Origin: Roseibacillus ishigakijimensis | Lineage (GTDB): Bacteria; Verrucomicrobiota; Verrucomicrobiia; Verrucomicrobiales; Akkermansiaceae | Direction: 5' to 3' | Assembly: GCF_016595415.1 (NCBI RefSeq) | Contig: NZ_JAENIO010000006.1 | Location: forward strand, 1-64,000 | Length of the DNA: 64,000 nt | Shown here: positions 55,602 to 64,000 of the stretch, piece by piece | Layout: each line of letters opens with the position of its first letter | Numbering within the stretch: position 1 is the stretch's first letter | Program-made: the position numbers and the translations under genes | The notes under the pieces: model-generated | Seen by the model: only the letters and a program-made list of their open reading frames with translations | What the model was told of the DNA's origin: nothing | The model's database searches: none

Positions 55602-57701
55602 TCAGGGAGTCAGGGTGAATTCGGCAAAGGCCTGAATCGTCCCGGTTCCTTTGGGCACTACGGTATTGAAGGTTGCCGTGCCACTGGCATTGAGGCTCAC
55701 CACCGGGTCGTCTCCACTGGGGAGCTCGATGATGCCCTCGTTGCTGGTGATGCGAACCGAGACCGGGGTGCCCTGCGGGATGTTCTGGCCTTGCACGGTG
55801 ATAGAGACCGGGCCGGCTTCCGTGAAGATGACATCCGGGCTGCTCAAGCTACCGGACGGAGGCTGGGCCACATTCTCTCCGGCCACCGAAATGACGCTGA
55901 GAGCGGGTTGATTGGAGAAGTCGATGGACTCCACGGGCGCGGTGGCACTGGGGACGGGCGAGGCATTGGGGGCCAGGGGGCGGTAGTAGCCCTCCATGCG
56001 GATGCGGCCTTCTCCTCCGCTGCTGGGACCTTCTGCCTCCAGATGACCGGTGCCGATGAGGCGGTCGGCGATGAGGCGGATGGCTCCTCCGGCTCCATAG
56101 CCGCCGTAACTGGCGCCACCGTAGGAGCGGTTCCCACCGTTGGCCTGGATGCCACCGTTGATTTCGATGTCGCGGGAAGAGGCAATGAGAATGGCTCCGC
56201 CCCCGCCCCCGCCATTGCCACCATTGGCATTGGAGGAGGCCGAGCCGCCGCCGCCACCCGAGCCCCCGATGAGAGGTTGCACAAGGGTGTTGCCGTAAAC
56301 ACCGGTGTATTGGCCATGCCCTCCAGTCTGGCGTTCCTCGGTCGGAGCTTCTCCTCCGCCGGGGCCTTGGCCGGGAGTGCCCGCGTAGCGACCGGAAATG
56401 TCAAAGCGCACTCCACCCAATCCTCCGTCATAGCCGCCGGGGCCGCCGAGGGCGACACGGCCGCTGAGGTCGTTGTCGGGTCCGGTTTCGCCATTGAGGT
56501 AGATGCGGCCATTGATGGTGACCTTTTCGGTGGCCAACCAGGTGACGGGAGAATTGGCGGCATTTCTATCGAAGTAAACGGCCACCCACTCTGGAATGTT
56601 GATGGAGGTGAAGTTCCAGATTCCATCAGGCTTTGCAGACATATCGAATCGATAGACGCGTCCTGTCAGCTGGGTCCAGTTTGTGCCGTCCCAGGCACTC
56701 GTGTTTTGGAAGTCTCCCGATCCGGTATCGCCGCCAAAGAGGAGCACGCGCTCGTTGCCGTTGTCCCAGACCATCCCCGCGTATTCTCGGTCGTGATCAG
56801 GGTTCTGTGGGTTTTTCTGCGACCACTCATTGTTCTTAAACACCCAAGTCTGTCCGCTGCTGGTCCCTCCCTGCCAAACAATTTCCTCGTTGAGTGGGTC
56901 ATAGGCCATACGACCGCCGATACCCGTGTTAGGGCTATTGGCGGTCTCGATTTCAGTCCAAGCTTGCCCGTCGAAAGAATAGGTTTCGCGATAATATTCG
57001 TTGTAGTAAACTGCCCGGTTTTGGGTGCTGTCCCAGACAACTTGGCCGTAGCTCTGCTGAGAGGCCGAAGAGCCTGGAGTGTTGGTGGTGGCGATTTGGC
57101 TCCAATTGGTTCCGTCCCAAGTCCAGATGTCAGACAGCCAGCCCGAATCACTGCGACCACCGAAGAGAAGGACTCTATTATTGCTCGAGTCCCAGATCAT
57201 TTGGTGATGATGGCGAGCGGGCGGTGTGGTGGCGGGCTCCTCCTTGTTCCAGTCATTCCCATCCCAAGTCCACGTGTCATCGAGAGTTGTCCCATCGGCG
57301 CGGAGGCCGCCGAACATCACGCATTGCTGCCGTTCCGGATCGTAGGCCATTTCCACCTCGTAACGGGCGGAGACGAAGGTGTCTGTTTGCCGGAGAGTCC
57401 ATTCGGTGCCATCGAAGGTGTAGGTTTCCGGTTTGTAACCGGAGTTTCGAATCGTTCCGCTGAGCCAGGACACGGATTGCCCCCGGTCATAACCTCCGAA
57501 GACGACGGCTTCTTCGCGAGCGGAATCATAGGCAAAAGCGAAGTTGTAGCGGTTGGGCATGCTGGCCGGAGGAGCAAAGGCGCCGTCCGCTCCGGTTGAA
57601 CCGCTCGAGTAGGGAAGGTCCGGCTCCTCGGTTTGCGAGAAGCCGAGCTGCACAGACCACATCAGCGTGGCTGCTGTATATCTGCAGAGGAGTGTTTTCA
57701 T
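55602..57701 (-). CDS. Secreted kelch-repeat protein with glycine-rich tail
   Basis: 699 residues from the ATG at 57701, which opens the signal peptide MKTLLCRYTAATLMWSVQLGFS; upstream codons to 57959 read opposite-strand sequence and are rejected. Residues about 45-350 hold six kelch-like blades: VVFGGYDRG, QCVMFGGLRADGTTLDDTWTWDGNDW, RVLLFGGRSDSGWLSDIWTWDGTNW and similar. A Gly-rich region with GGSGGGGGSASSN and an immunoglobulin-like end follow (VTIQGQ-type strands, LPSGDDPVVSLNASGTATFN). No galactose-oxidase copper ligands can be assigned. Probably a surface or extracellular adhesin-like protein. Confidence 0.85.
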   Translation of the reverse strand: MKTLLCRYTAATLMWSVQLGFSQTEEPDLPYSSGSTGADGAFAPPASMPNRYNFAFAYDSAREEAVVFGGYDRGQSVSWLSGTIRNSGYKPETYTFDGTEWTLRQTDTFVSARYEVEMAYDPERQQCVMFGGLRADGTTLDDTWTWDGNDWNKEEPATTPPARHHHQMIWDSSNNRVLLFGGRSDSGWLSDIWTWDGTNWSQIATTNTPGSSASQQSYGQVVWDSTQNRAVYYNEYYRETYSFDGQAWTEIETANSPNTGIGGRMAYDPLNEEIVWQGGTSSGQTWVFKNNEWSQKNPQNPDHDREYAGMVWDNGNERVLLFGGDTGSGDFQNTSAWDGTNWTQLTGRVYRFDMSAKPDGIWNFTSINIPEWVAVYFDRNAANSPVTWLATEKVTINGRIYLNGETGPDNDLSGRVALGGPGGYDGGLGGVRFDISGRYAGTPGQGPGGGEAPTEERQTGGHGQYTGVYGNTLVQPLIGGSGGGGGSASSNANGGNGGGGGGAILIASSRDIEINGGIQANGGNRSYGGASYGGYGAGGAIRLIADRLIGTGHLEAEGPSSGGEGRIRMEGYYRPLAPNASPVPSATAPVESIDFSNQPALSVISVAGENVAQPPSGSLSSPDVIFTEAGPVSITVQGQNIPQGTPVSVRITSNEGIIELPSGDDPVVSLNASGTATFNTVVPKGTGTIQAFAEFTLTP

Positions 57702-57744
57702 GGTCGTTGTTTCGTTGTTAGAAGTTTTCTTTTTCGAAGGGATG

Positions 57745-60579
57745 TCAGGGAGCCTGGTTTTCGTAAAAGATGACGGAGGAATGAGCTCCGTTCGGCTGGG
57801 GGGCGGGGGAAGGGGTGCTGTTGAGGTAGGAGGCGGTCGGGGAGACCAGGGAGATATCCAGCTCGCTTGGAAGGGGGGCGGGACTGGCATTGAGGTAGGA
57901 GGCCGCTTGCGAGGCGACGACAAACTCGAACTCATCGTCCAGAGTCTCCGGCACGGCATTCAGAAAGCTGCTGACCTGGGAGGAGACGGCGAGGTTGAGA
58001 CCCTCGCCTTCCGCGCCCAGCAGGCCGCCATGGAGGTAGGAGACGACTTGTGAACTGGCTATCATCAAGGGGGCGGAATCCGCATTCAAAGGATCGCTGC
58101 CCTCGCGCAATTCATCTGGATCGGAGATGCCATCGCCATCGCTGTCGATTTTGGTGGGGTCGGTATTGCTGCGGATTTCGTCGCCGTCGTTCAGGCCGTC
58201 GAAGTCGGTGTCCTCGTCCCCGTCTTTGATGCCGTCGCCATCGCTATCGGCCTCGGCGGGATTTTGGAAAAGAATCACTTCCCCGACGTTGGGTAATCCA
58301 TCGTTGTCGAAGTCTTCCATCCCGTCGCGGATGCCGTCGCCGTCGCTGTCGGGGTTTTGCGGATCAAGCCCCAGTGCTTCTTCCAGATCGTCGGGCACAC
58401 CATCGGCATCGCCATCTTCAAAGCCGTAGATTTTGAAAGTGGAAACGAAGGGCTCGCTCAGGCGATTGCCAGCCAGATCGGTGAGCCCGGTCTCTATCCG
58501 GAATTGGTAGATGCCGGGCACGGCGTCGGAGGGAAATTTGAGGAAAAGAGTGGAGGTGTCGTCGTAATACTCGCGGGAGATACTCACGGTTTCGTCATCC
58601 GAGGTGCCGAAGACGCCATCATGCCCGGAGCGCCGCAGGCTCACATTGCGGGCGAGGAGCTCGGGCTTGATGGGCTCGCTGAAGACTGCCAGCAAGCTGG
58701 TCAGAGAACCGATGAGGTCGCCATCGGAAGGGTTCACGGCCCGCACCCGGGGAGGGGTGGCATCGGGGACGAGCTGGAGGCTGACCGTCTCGGAGCGGGC
58801 AATGTTTCCTCCCGTATCGGTGGCAAGGGCATAGACCTCGAAGGTGTCGTCCCCATCCTCGATGGCCGGGCTGATGAGGCCGAGTTCGAAGGGAAAATTG
58901 CCATCTAAGGCTACGGGGACATCGTCGATAAAGTATTCCACGCTGCGGACCATCACGTCATCAGTGGCTGGGGTGCGCACGGAGAAAACCTTGCCTTCTT
59001 CCACTTTGCCGTCGGAGGCTTCCACTTCAATGGCGATGGTGGGGGCCTGTCCGGCGGTGTCGAAGGCCAGAAAGTTGATAACCTGCAGCCCGCTGGAGCC
59101 ATCGGCAATGTAGGCGAGACCGTTGTAGAGGGAGACGGCAATGGCCCGGCCCGGAGTGGGGTAGGTGGTGATGAAGTCGTCTTCTCCAAAATCACCGTCG
59201 AGCCGATAGAGGCTGACGTCGTGGGCTCCGTCGGCCGTGCTGTTGGGGCTCAAGGTGCTCACTCCGAGGGCGCTGCCGGTGGGGACGATTTGTTTCCAGC
59301 CTTGGGCGGCGGTGGAGTTTTGTTCCGAGAGGGAGGGATCGGCCAGATTCGCGAGGTCGAAGACATTGAAGCCAGAGGTGTGGAGGGCGAAGAGAAAATC
59401 GTCGCCAATGACGAGTCGTTGTCGGATTTGACCGGCCCCCAGGGAGCCCGGGGAGTTGTCGTCGCCCAGCAGGGTGAGTTGATCGCCAAAGGTCTCGAAG
59501 GTGTAGAGACGTCCGGTGACGAGAGCATAGAGGTAGCCTCCCCGTTGCCCAAGGTCCTGGATGCGGGAGCGCACCTGGGTGTTCCGGGCGATCTCCAGGC
59601 CAGTGACCATGTCGACCATCACGATGGTGCCATTGTTCAGTCCTGCGAAGGCCACGTTGCCTCGTGCGGTGACGGCATTGACGGGGGAATTGAACTTGAG
59701 CTGGTGCAGCACGCGGGAGGCGGGAGGGTCGGAGATATCAATCACCGCCAAGCCGCCCGGCCCATCGGCCACCGCGATGTAGTTGCTGAAGCAAGCGACC
59801 CCGAGGGCGTTCCCCTGGGTATTGACTTGAGCAATCCGGGTCGGGGCGTCGCCTTGGCGCACATTGAAGACGGAGACGCCGGCTTCGCCACAGGGTACGA
59901 TGGCAATGTTATTGATGGTGCAGACGTCCACGGCGGGGGCGGGGGTCGGTCCGCTCGCGATAATGCCAGTGGCCGCGAAAAAGCCATCAAGGGGATCGCG
60001 CCCTTGCCTCACCTCGGCCCCGTCGGAAAAACCATCGCCATCAGTATCGGGGTTGTTCACATGGGTGCCGGCGATTTCCTCCAAGGGATCGGGTAGGCCA
60101 TCATTATCGCTATCCGGGGCGTTCTCGAGGAGGGCGTAGTCCATGCAGGGGATTTGGAAGGCCCGCCCCGCGCCGGGAGTGGTGAAGTCGATGGTTCCCA
60201 ACGAAAGGGTTTCTTCGTAGAAGGACAACATGCGGTAGGCGGTGCGGGGGCGCAGAATGATATTGTCGATTCCTTCCACGTCCATTTTGCCCCGGGCGAT
60301 GATTTCCGAGCTTTCCAGCTCAGCCATGGCCCAGTAGAAATTACCGCCGCCGAAGACGTCGCGGTCCACCACGAAGTTGGAGATGATTTGCCCCTTCTCA
60401 ATCGCGCCTCCCTCGAATTGACCGCCCGGGGTGGTCGGTGAGGGCTCGGAGGGGACGGGTTCCTCATCTTGAGCGCCGGCGAAGGGCGCTGTCGGAAGAA
60501 GCAGCCCGAGGAGAAGTGCCGGAAAGAGCGGGCGCGGCGGGTCGCCCAAGCTGCAGAGGGAGGGGTGGAACCGTTTCAT
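57745..60579 (-). CDS. Secreted LVIVD and thrombospondin type 3 repeat protein with C-terminal SYLN repeats
   Basis: 944 residues with signal peptide. TSP3-type calcium loops at about 155-190 (DSDNDGLPDPLEE, DTDGDGFSDGAEV) and again at about 730-845 (DGDADGVPDDLEE through DSDGDGISDPDELREGSDP). Between them lie LVIVD-type blades (ITNNIAIVPCGEAGVSVFNV, NYIAVADGPGGLAVIDISDP, NGLAYIADGSSGLQVINF) and Ig-like segments (TPPRVRAVNPSDGDLIGS). The last 95 residues carry four copies of a 23-residue unit ending SYLN or similar. It overlaps its upstream neighbour as ATGA. Likely calcium-stabilised and extracellular; function unknown. Confidence 0.87.
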   Translation of the reverse strand: MKRFHPSLCSLGDPPRPLFPALLLGLLLPTAPFAGAQDEEPVPSEPSPTTPGGQFEGGAIEKGQIISNFVVDRDVFGGGNFYWAMAELESSEIIARGKMDVEGIDNIILRPRTAYRMLSFYEETLSLGTIDFTTPGAGRAFQIPCMDYALLENAPDSDNDGLPDPLEEIAGTHVNNPDTDGDGFSDGAEVRQGRDPLDGFFAATGIIASGPTPAPAVDVCTINNIAIVPCGEAGVSVFNVRQGDAPTRIAQVNTQGNALGVACFSNYIAVADGPGGLAVIDISDPPASRVLHQLKFNSPVNAVTARGNVAFAGLNNGTIVMVDMVTGLEIARNTQVRSRIQDLGQRGGYLYALVTGRLYTFETFGDQLTLLGDDNSPGSLGAGQIRQRLVIGDDFLFALHTSGFNVFDLANLADPSLSEQNSTAAQGWKQIVPTGSALGVSTLSPNSTADGAHDVSLYRLDGDFGEDDFITTYPTPGRAIAVSLYNGLAYIADGSSGLQVINFLAFDTAGQAPTIAIEVEASDGKVEEGKVFSVRTPATDDVMVRSVEYFIDDVPVALDGNFPFELGLISPAIEDGDDTFEVYALATDTGGNIARSETVSLQLVPDATPPRVRAVNPSDGDLIGSLTSLLAVFSEPIKPELLARNVSLRRSGHDGVFGTSDDETVSISREYYDDTSTLFLKFPSDAVPGIYQFRIETGLTDLAGNRLSEPFVSTFKIYGFEDGDADGVPDDLEEALGLDPQNPDSDGDGIRDGMEDFDNDGLPNVGEVILFQNPAEADSDGDGIKDGDEDTDFDGLNDGDEIRSNTDPTKIDSDGDGISDPDELREGSDPLNADSAPLMIASSQVVSYLHGGLLGAEGEGLNLAVSSQVSSFLNAVPETLDDEFEFVVASQAASYLNASPAPLPSELDISLVSPTASYLNSTPSPAPQPNGAHSSVIFYENQAP

Positions 60580-61931
60580 TGTTTTGATTTCTTAAGGAGA
60601 AGGCTCAGGATGATCAGAAAGGCGAGTAGGAGGAGGCCGATCAGCACGGGGACGAGGGGAGAAGGGGACGAAGGGTCGGCCTGCTCTTTTGTCTGGTCCT
60701 CTTCAGACTCGGGCAGGGGCTCGATGAACCCACTTTCTCCAGCCCTAGCAGCCTGCGCCGGAGCATTGGCCGAGTCCGGCTCTTCATCCTCTGCGGTGGC
60801 CGGAAGGGGGGCTGGGCCAGCCAGCTCTCCCCGGAAAAGAGGCAGGAGGACCGGGCCGAAGAAAAAGTTCTCGTCTTTGAGGAGACTGTCGAAAATGCCT
60901 TCCATGTAAAAACTGGCCAACTTGTAGTCTCCGCTCTCCGGCTCCCGGTAAACGGTTTGGGTGCGGACTTGGCCGTCACTAGTTTCGTAAAAGACGAGGA
61001 AGACGGGATCGGCTTTGAGGAGAAAGACGACATGGCAGCCCATGGCCTGCATGTCCCGCACGTAGTCGGCATAGCCCCCGGCGGGCAAAGAGCGGGCCCA
61101 AGCGATGAGCTTTTGCGCGGAAAGCGGCGTGAAATGAGCGGCATACCTAGTGGCTTCGCCGCTGGTGAGGTCTTGTTGGGCCCGCCAGAAGGCCTCTGCT
61201 GCCGGATGGTCAAAGATGTCCGCAGGTTTATCCTTGGCAAAAGCATCCCAGCTACCGGCTTGCCCGTCGAAACGCCAGAAGCCGTCGACCAGAGGGATTT
61301 CCCGTCGATAAGCCAGCGCGAGGGCTTCAGCCGCAGGCACAGGCTCGCTCCGTTCTTCCAGAAGCAATTGTTCCGCCTCCGCCAACACGTTCTGGAGCGC
61401 GGTGAGTTGCACGGGCTCCATCTCCTCCAGCCAAAATTGTCCAGCTTGTAAATCCGCCCGCTTCTTGCTAATGCGAGTGATGCGACGAAAGCGGGTGTCC
61501 TCGACCTCGATTTCCCAGGCGACATCGACCTCGGTGCCCAAATCATAAAGCCCGGTGACTTGCATGCTATCCCAAGAGTCGGCGAAGCCTTGGATGAAGA
61601 GTGCCGCTAGCTCCCTGCTTGGTGTGCCGTCAGGCCCTTGGCGGTTGTGGCTGGCGACGAGACTTTCCGTATCTCCTTCGGCCATCGCTTGGACAAGCCC
61701 CGCAAAGAGGCGCTGGGCGTCAGTCCCGTCATCAGGATTCAGCTGGGCAAAGGGCCGTTGCCAATCCGCGTGGGGCAATTCCAAAAGGAGGTTAGAGGGG
61801 ACTGCCTCTTCATCGATTTGCATCGCGACTCTCAGATATCGCTGGGAAAACTCGGGTTCCCCCGGGGCCTGCGCGAACAAGGGCAGTTGGCTCAGGCTTG
61901 CCAAAAGAAAGCTGGCGAGGAGAACTCTCAT
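60576..61931 (-). CDS. Exported protein with C-terminal membrane anchor, unknown function
   Basis: 451 residues: signal peptide (MRVLLASFLLASLSQLPLFA), a 360-residue mixed alpha/beta body (ALFIQGFADSWDSMQV, FWRAQQDLTSGEATRYAAHF, YVRDMQAMGCHVVFLLKADPVFLVFY), an acidic Pro/Ala linker, then one helix VPVLIGLLLLAFLIILSLLLKKSK as a stop-transfer anchor. It is thus tethered to the inner membrane with the body outside. No known domain recognised. The ATG directly abuts the upstream stop (TAG ATG) and its own stop overlaps the next start, so it belongs tightly to the secreted-protein operon. Confidence 0.8.
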   Translation of the reverse strand: MRVLLASFLLASLSQLPLFAQAPGEPEFSQRYLRVAMQIDEEAVPSNLLLELPHADWQRPFAQLNPDDGTDAQRLFAGLVQAMAEGDTESLVASHNRQGPDGTPSRELAALFIQGFADSWDSMQVTGLYDLGTEVDVAWEIEVEDTRFRRITRISKKRADLQAGQFWLEEMEPVQLTALQNVLAEAEQLLLEERSEPVPAAEALALAYRREIPLVDGFWRFDGQAGSWDAFAKDKPADIFDHPAAEAFWRAQQDLTSGEATRYAAHFTPLSAQKLIAWARSLPAGGYADYVRDMQAMGCHVVFLLKADPVFLVFYETSDGQVRTQTVYREPESGDYKLASFYMEGIFDSLLKDENFFFGPVLLPLFRGELAGPAPLPATAEDEEPDSANAPAQAARAGESGFIEPLPESEEDQTKEQADPSSPSPLVPVLIGLLLLAFLIILSLLLKKSKQ

Positions 61932-64000
61932 CTAAAAGACCTTTCCTCCTTTCCAGACCAACTGGGTGAACTCGAGAGGAACGCCACAGTAGCTGATGGC
62001 AGCTCGGAAAATGATGCCCCCGATCGTCACGCTCCCATTAAAGCCCGAGCAAGAGGTTCGGGAGTTCCACCCAATAGAGCCGGAGATGGGGATGTGGAGG
62101 GATAGGGGGGTCACTTCAATGTCTTTGAGACCAACGGTGCTTCCAAAAATGCGGACGTAGGCGCTGAGCTTGATGGTGACATTTGGAATGAGGGTGAAAT
62201 TGACTCCGACTTGTCCATAGTTACAAGCCACGCCTTCGCAACGATTTTCCCGGGTTCCGCCGCTAGCGTGAAAGCGCACATCGGGAAGATCCACATTGAT
62301 GCCGGCATCCAAAACGAGCGCCGCCTTTAGGACCTTGAAGTCCGCCACGTGGCGAATGGTGGGAGGGCCCCAGAGTTTCGCCTTCGCCTGGCCTGAGATC
62401 GCGTATTGCCCTTCTGTGAAGAATTCGCCCCCAGTGAGAAGTTCGCTACCTTGACAGCAATCCCGGATGCCGCTGCTTAAGGAACCGACGGTCTCCTCAA
62501 GTTTCAGGTTCAACCGTGGAATGCGGTTTACCGTGTTCTCGATCTTGCGCACGAGAGGCTTGATGTTAGGGAGTTTGAGCGAGCCTGAAACGGTGCTGAA
62601 CTCACCCTCTTCACAATCAGGATCAGGATCGGGGTCTGGATCAGGATCAGGGTCTGGATCAGGGTCTGGATCAGGGTCTGGATCAGGGTCTGGATCGGGA
62701 TCGGGGTCTGGATCCGGGTCTGGATCAGGATCAGGATCGGGGTCAGGATCAGGATCAGGATCAGGATCAGGATCAGGATCGGGGTCTGGATCGGGATCGG
62801 GATCTGGATCGGGGTTGCCATCCGGGCCGCCATTGGGGTTGCCGTCGGGGCCTCCATTGGGATCACCTCCCCCCCCACCAGTGCCGGGGCCTTGACCATG
62901 CCAACCGGGTTGGCGCACACCCACGCCGAGATCGGTCACGACCCACAGACCGTCTTCGGTGACGTGCATGGGACCGGCAATTTCCCAGTCTCCCGTATCG
63001 TGGTTGAAGCTCCAGAGGGCGGACTCCTCGCCCGGGGCCAGCCGTTGTCCGGTGATGGGGTCGGGGGTATTGGGAAGTCGCACCGGAACGGGACGGTCGA
63101 AGTTGGTCGCTCCATCCGTCTGAATGGTGATCACGAGCGGGAGATCGAGACCTTCGGGAAGAGGTTCGGGCAGTCGGTCTGGCGGGACCGGGGCGATACC
63201 GACGCGTCCTCCGCGGGTGCCGTCATTGTTGAAAAGAGAGTTGGCGGGGACGTCGATGCGAGTGCCTGCCAGCTCGGGTGATTCCTCGAGAACGTCACCA
63301 GGGAAGGTGACCTCGGTATCGTCGGATGGACTGACAGGTTGCAGACTGCCGGGACAAATGTAGGGGAGAAAAATTTCTCCCGTGCCCGCCGCGAGGTTGT
63401 CGAGCTTGCCCGCCTGGGCTTGCCACACCTTTCCAATGAAAGGGTAGTAGCCACCCTCGGGAAATTCGCCGGTGACCGGGCGCCCATCAATATTAACGAA
63501 AAATTCGCCCGCAGGCACCGGGGTGAGGGTGAAGGAGCCATCGGCGGCAGTGGTGGTGCGGGTGCGCTCTTCATCTCCCACGACTTCGATAATCACTCCC
63601 GAGAGGGGGAGGTTGTCTCCTTGGGGGCTCCGCTTGGCCTCGTAGACCGTTCCAATCACGGCGGTCTGGGCTACGGGGGTGATAGTGGTGGTGTCGAAGT
63701 CAAAGACGAGCTTGCCACCGGCGGAACCATCGCGATCCATGTCGAGTGGGCGGCCTTGTGAGTCGCTGATACCTGCCCCGTCAAAGGTTACCCGCACCCG
63801 GGCACTGCTGGGGAGATTTTCCAAGTAGAAGAGGGTGGCTTTGAGGCGGTCGCTGGAAAGCTCGATGCGGGTGAGCAGCTTTTGGCCGCCGAAGGTAGCG
63901 TAGAAATTGGTGTTGTCCAAGACGGTGCCCTCGGCGAGGGGGAGAGAAAAGCGAACCACCGATTCGCGGGTTAGCGCCACGTTATTCTCGCCATGTCGCG
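61932..64000 (-). CDS. Large exported protein with carboxypeptidase-regulatory-like domain and Pro-Asp repeat (5' end outside window)
   Basis: About 690 residues visible. A GTG at 63980 is a possible start, but the frame stays open to the window edge (HGENN before VALTRES) and begins inside a beta domain, so the gene most likely starts upstream of the window. Order: beta-sandwich with Ig-like RVRVTFDGAGISDSQGRPLDMDRDG, a carboxypeptidase-regulatory-like domain (VIGTVYEAKRSPQGDNLPLSG, TTTAADGSFTLTPVPAGEF), a ZU5-like part (GTRIDVPANSLFN), a Gly/Asn-rich hinge, 33 Pro-Asp repeats, then a beta-rich end (KVFQLVW-type) ending WKGGKVF. Cell-surface or extracellular. Confidence 0.85.
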   Translation of the reverse strand, partial: RHGENNVALTRESVVRFSLPLAEGTVLDNTNFYATFGGQKLLTRIELSSDRLKATLFYLENLPSSARVRVTFDGAGISDSQGRPLDMDRDGSAGGKLVFDFDTTTITPVAQTAVIGTVYEAKRSPQGDNLPLSGVIIEVVGDEERTRTTTAADGSFTLTPVPAGEFFVNIDGRPVTGEFPEGGYYPFIGKVWQAQAGKLDNLAAGTGEIFLPYICPGSLQPVSPSDDTEVTFPGDVLEESPELAGTRIDVPANSLFNNDGTRGGRVGIAPVPPDRLPEPLPEGLDLPLVITIQTDGATNFDRPVPVRLPNTPDPITGQRLAPGEESALWSFNHDTGDWEIAGPMHVTEDGLWVVTDLGVGVRQPGWHGQGPGTGGGGGDPNGGPDGNPNGGPDGNPDPDPDPDPDPDPDPDPDPDPDPDPDPDPDPDPDPDPDPDPDPDPDPDPDPDPDPDPDPDPDPDPDCEEGEFSTVSGSLKLPNIKPLVRKIENTVNRIPRLNLKLEETVGSLSSGIRDCCQGSELLTGGEFFTEGQYAISGQAKAKLWGPPTIRHVADFKVLKAALVLDAGINVDLPDVRFHASGGTRENRCEGVACNYGQVGVNFTLIPNVTIKLSAYVRIFGSTVGLKDIEVTPLSLHIPISGSIGWNSRTSCSGFNGSVTIGGIIFRAAISYCGVPLEFTQLVWKGGKVF
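62616..62813 (-). repeat. 33-fold Pro-Asp coding repeat
   Basis: 198 bases encode 66 alternating Pro and Asp residues in the large exported protein. At DNA level it is an imperfect hexamer array (variants of GATCCA, GATCCC, GATCCT, GACCCC). It forms a stiff, highly acidic rod between the N-terminal domains and the C-terminal beta domain and is likely to vary in length. Confidence 0.95.

Noticed and set aside
55760-56626. Gly-rich stretch in the kelch protein as a possible repeat array or CRISPR
   Set aside because: It is protein-level Gly/Ala low complexity; no equal spacers or conserved DNA repeats are present.
57701-57959. 86-codon extension of the kelch gene upstream of 57701
   Set aside because: It overlaps the end of the LVIVD/TSP3 gene out of frame, is Pro/Ser-rich, and a perfect signal peptide starts at 57701.

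Overview
The window reads as a chromosome segment of a free-living, polysaccharide-degrading member of the Verrucomicrobiota (PVC group). Supporting signs are a double-length UvrA as in chlamydiae, LL-diaminopimelate aminotransferase (DapL), a small PUR-family nucleic-acid-binding protein, DUF1080 and DUF6807 proteins, a secreted sulfatase next to a beta-galactosidase, PEP-CTERM proteins with an IPEPSS signature, and many secreted proteins and lipoproteins. GC content is high. Genes are tightly packed and at least nine neighbours share an ATGA stop/start overlap. No insertion sequence, prophage, CRISPR array or rRNA operon was seen.

Layout: 1-0.65 kb, end of an outer-membrane porin-like gene. 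0.8-2.4 kb, DUF1080 hydrolase and a UDG-like protein. 2.5-14.9 kb, a minus-strand run of four very large genes: a diheme cytochrome c lipoprotein with a membrane domain, a GMC oxidoreductase/patatin fusion with membrane segments inside the patatin part, a DUF4331/membrane/catalase-like fusion, and an amidohydrolase lipoprotein. 15.2-17.5 kb, PUR protein, tRNA-Arg(ACG) and ribosomal protein S1. 17.6-27.2 kb, two tandem paralogous secreted proteins, a thioredoxin-like protein, sulfatase, beta-galactosidase and DusB. 27.4-35.4 kb, housekeeping and hypothetical genes: ECF sigma/anti-sigma pair, DUF6807 protein, an orphan ParA-like ATPase, YebC/PmpR, a GT2/Rossmann-like fusion and a helical lipoprotein. 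It also holds a PEP-CTERM gene remnant beside a nested inverted repeat.

35.5-42.2 kb: ankyrin/L,D-transpeptidase fusion, DapL, GH16 glucanase, a TIM-barrel isomerase, an SDR enzyme and a spermidine-synthase-like protein. 42.3-46.9 kb: a PEP-CTERM metalloprotease-like gene converges on a compact minus-strand operon. That operon combines a radical SAM enzyme of the MJ0619/tetraether-synthase-like family, an Lgt-like membrane enzyme, three small look-alike membrane proteins and a PLDc_N-type protein. The radical SAM gene is interrupted by one in-frame TAA although its C-terminal coding is intact downstream. 47-64 kb: a lipase-like lipoprotein, the four-ATPase-site UvrA carrying in-frame palindromic repeats, a vanadium-haloperoxidase-type enzyme, and four large secreted proteins (kelch, LVIVD/thrombospondin type 3, and a protein with a 33-fold Pro-Asp repeat).

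The two strongest candidates for something new are the 2.5-14.9 kb oxidoreductase/lipase cluster, whose domains suggest membrane-associated oxidation of a hydrophobic substrate, and the 43.3-46.9 kb radical SAM/Lgt-like operon, whose families suggest lipid modification. Both functions are inferred from families and gene order only.
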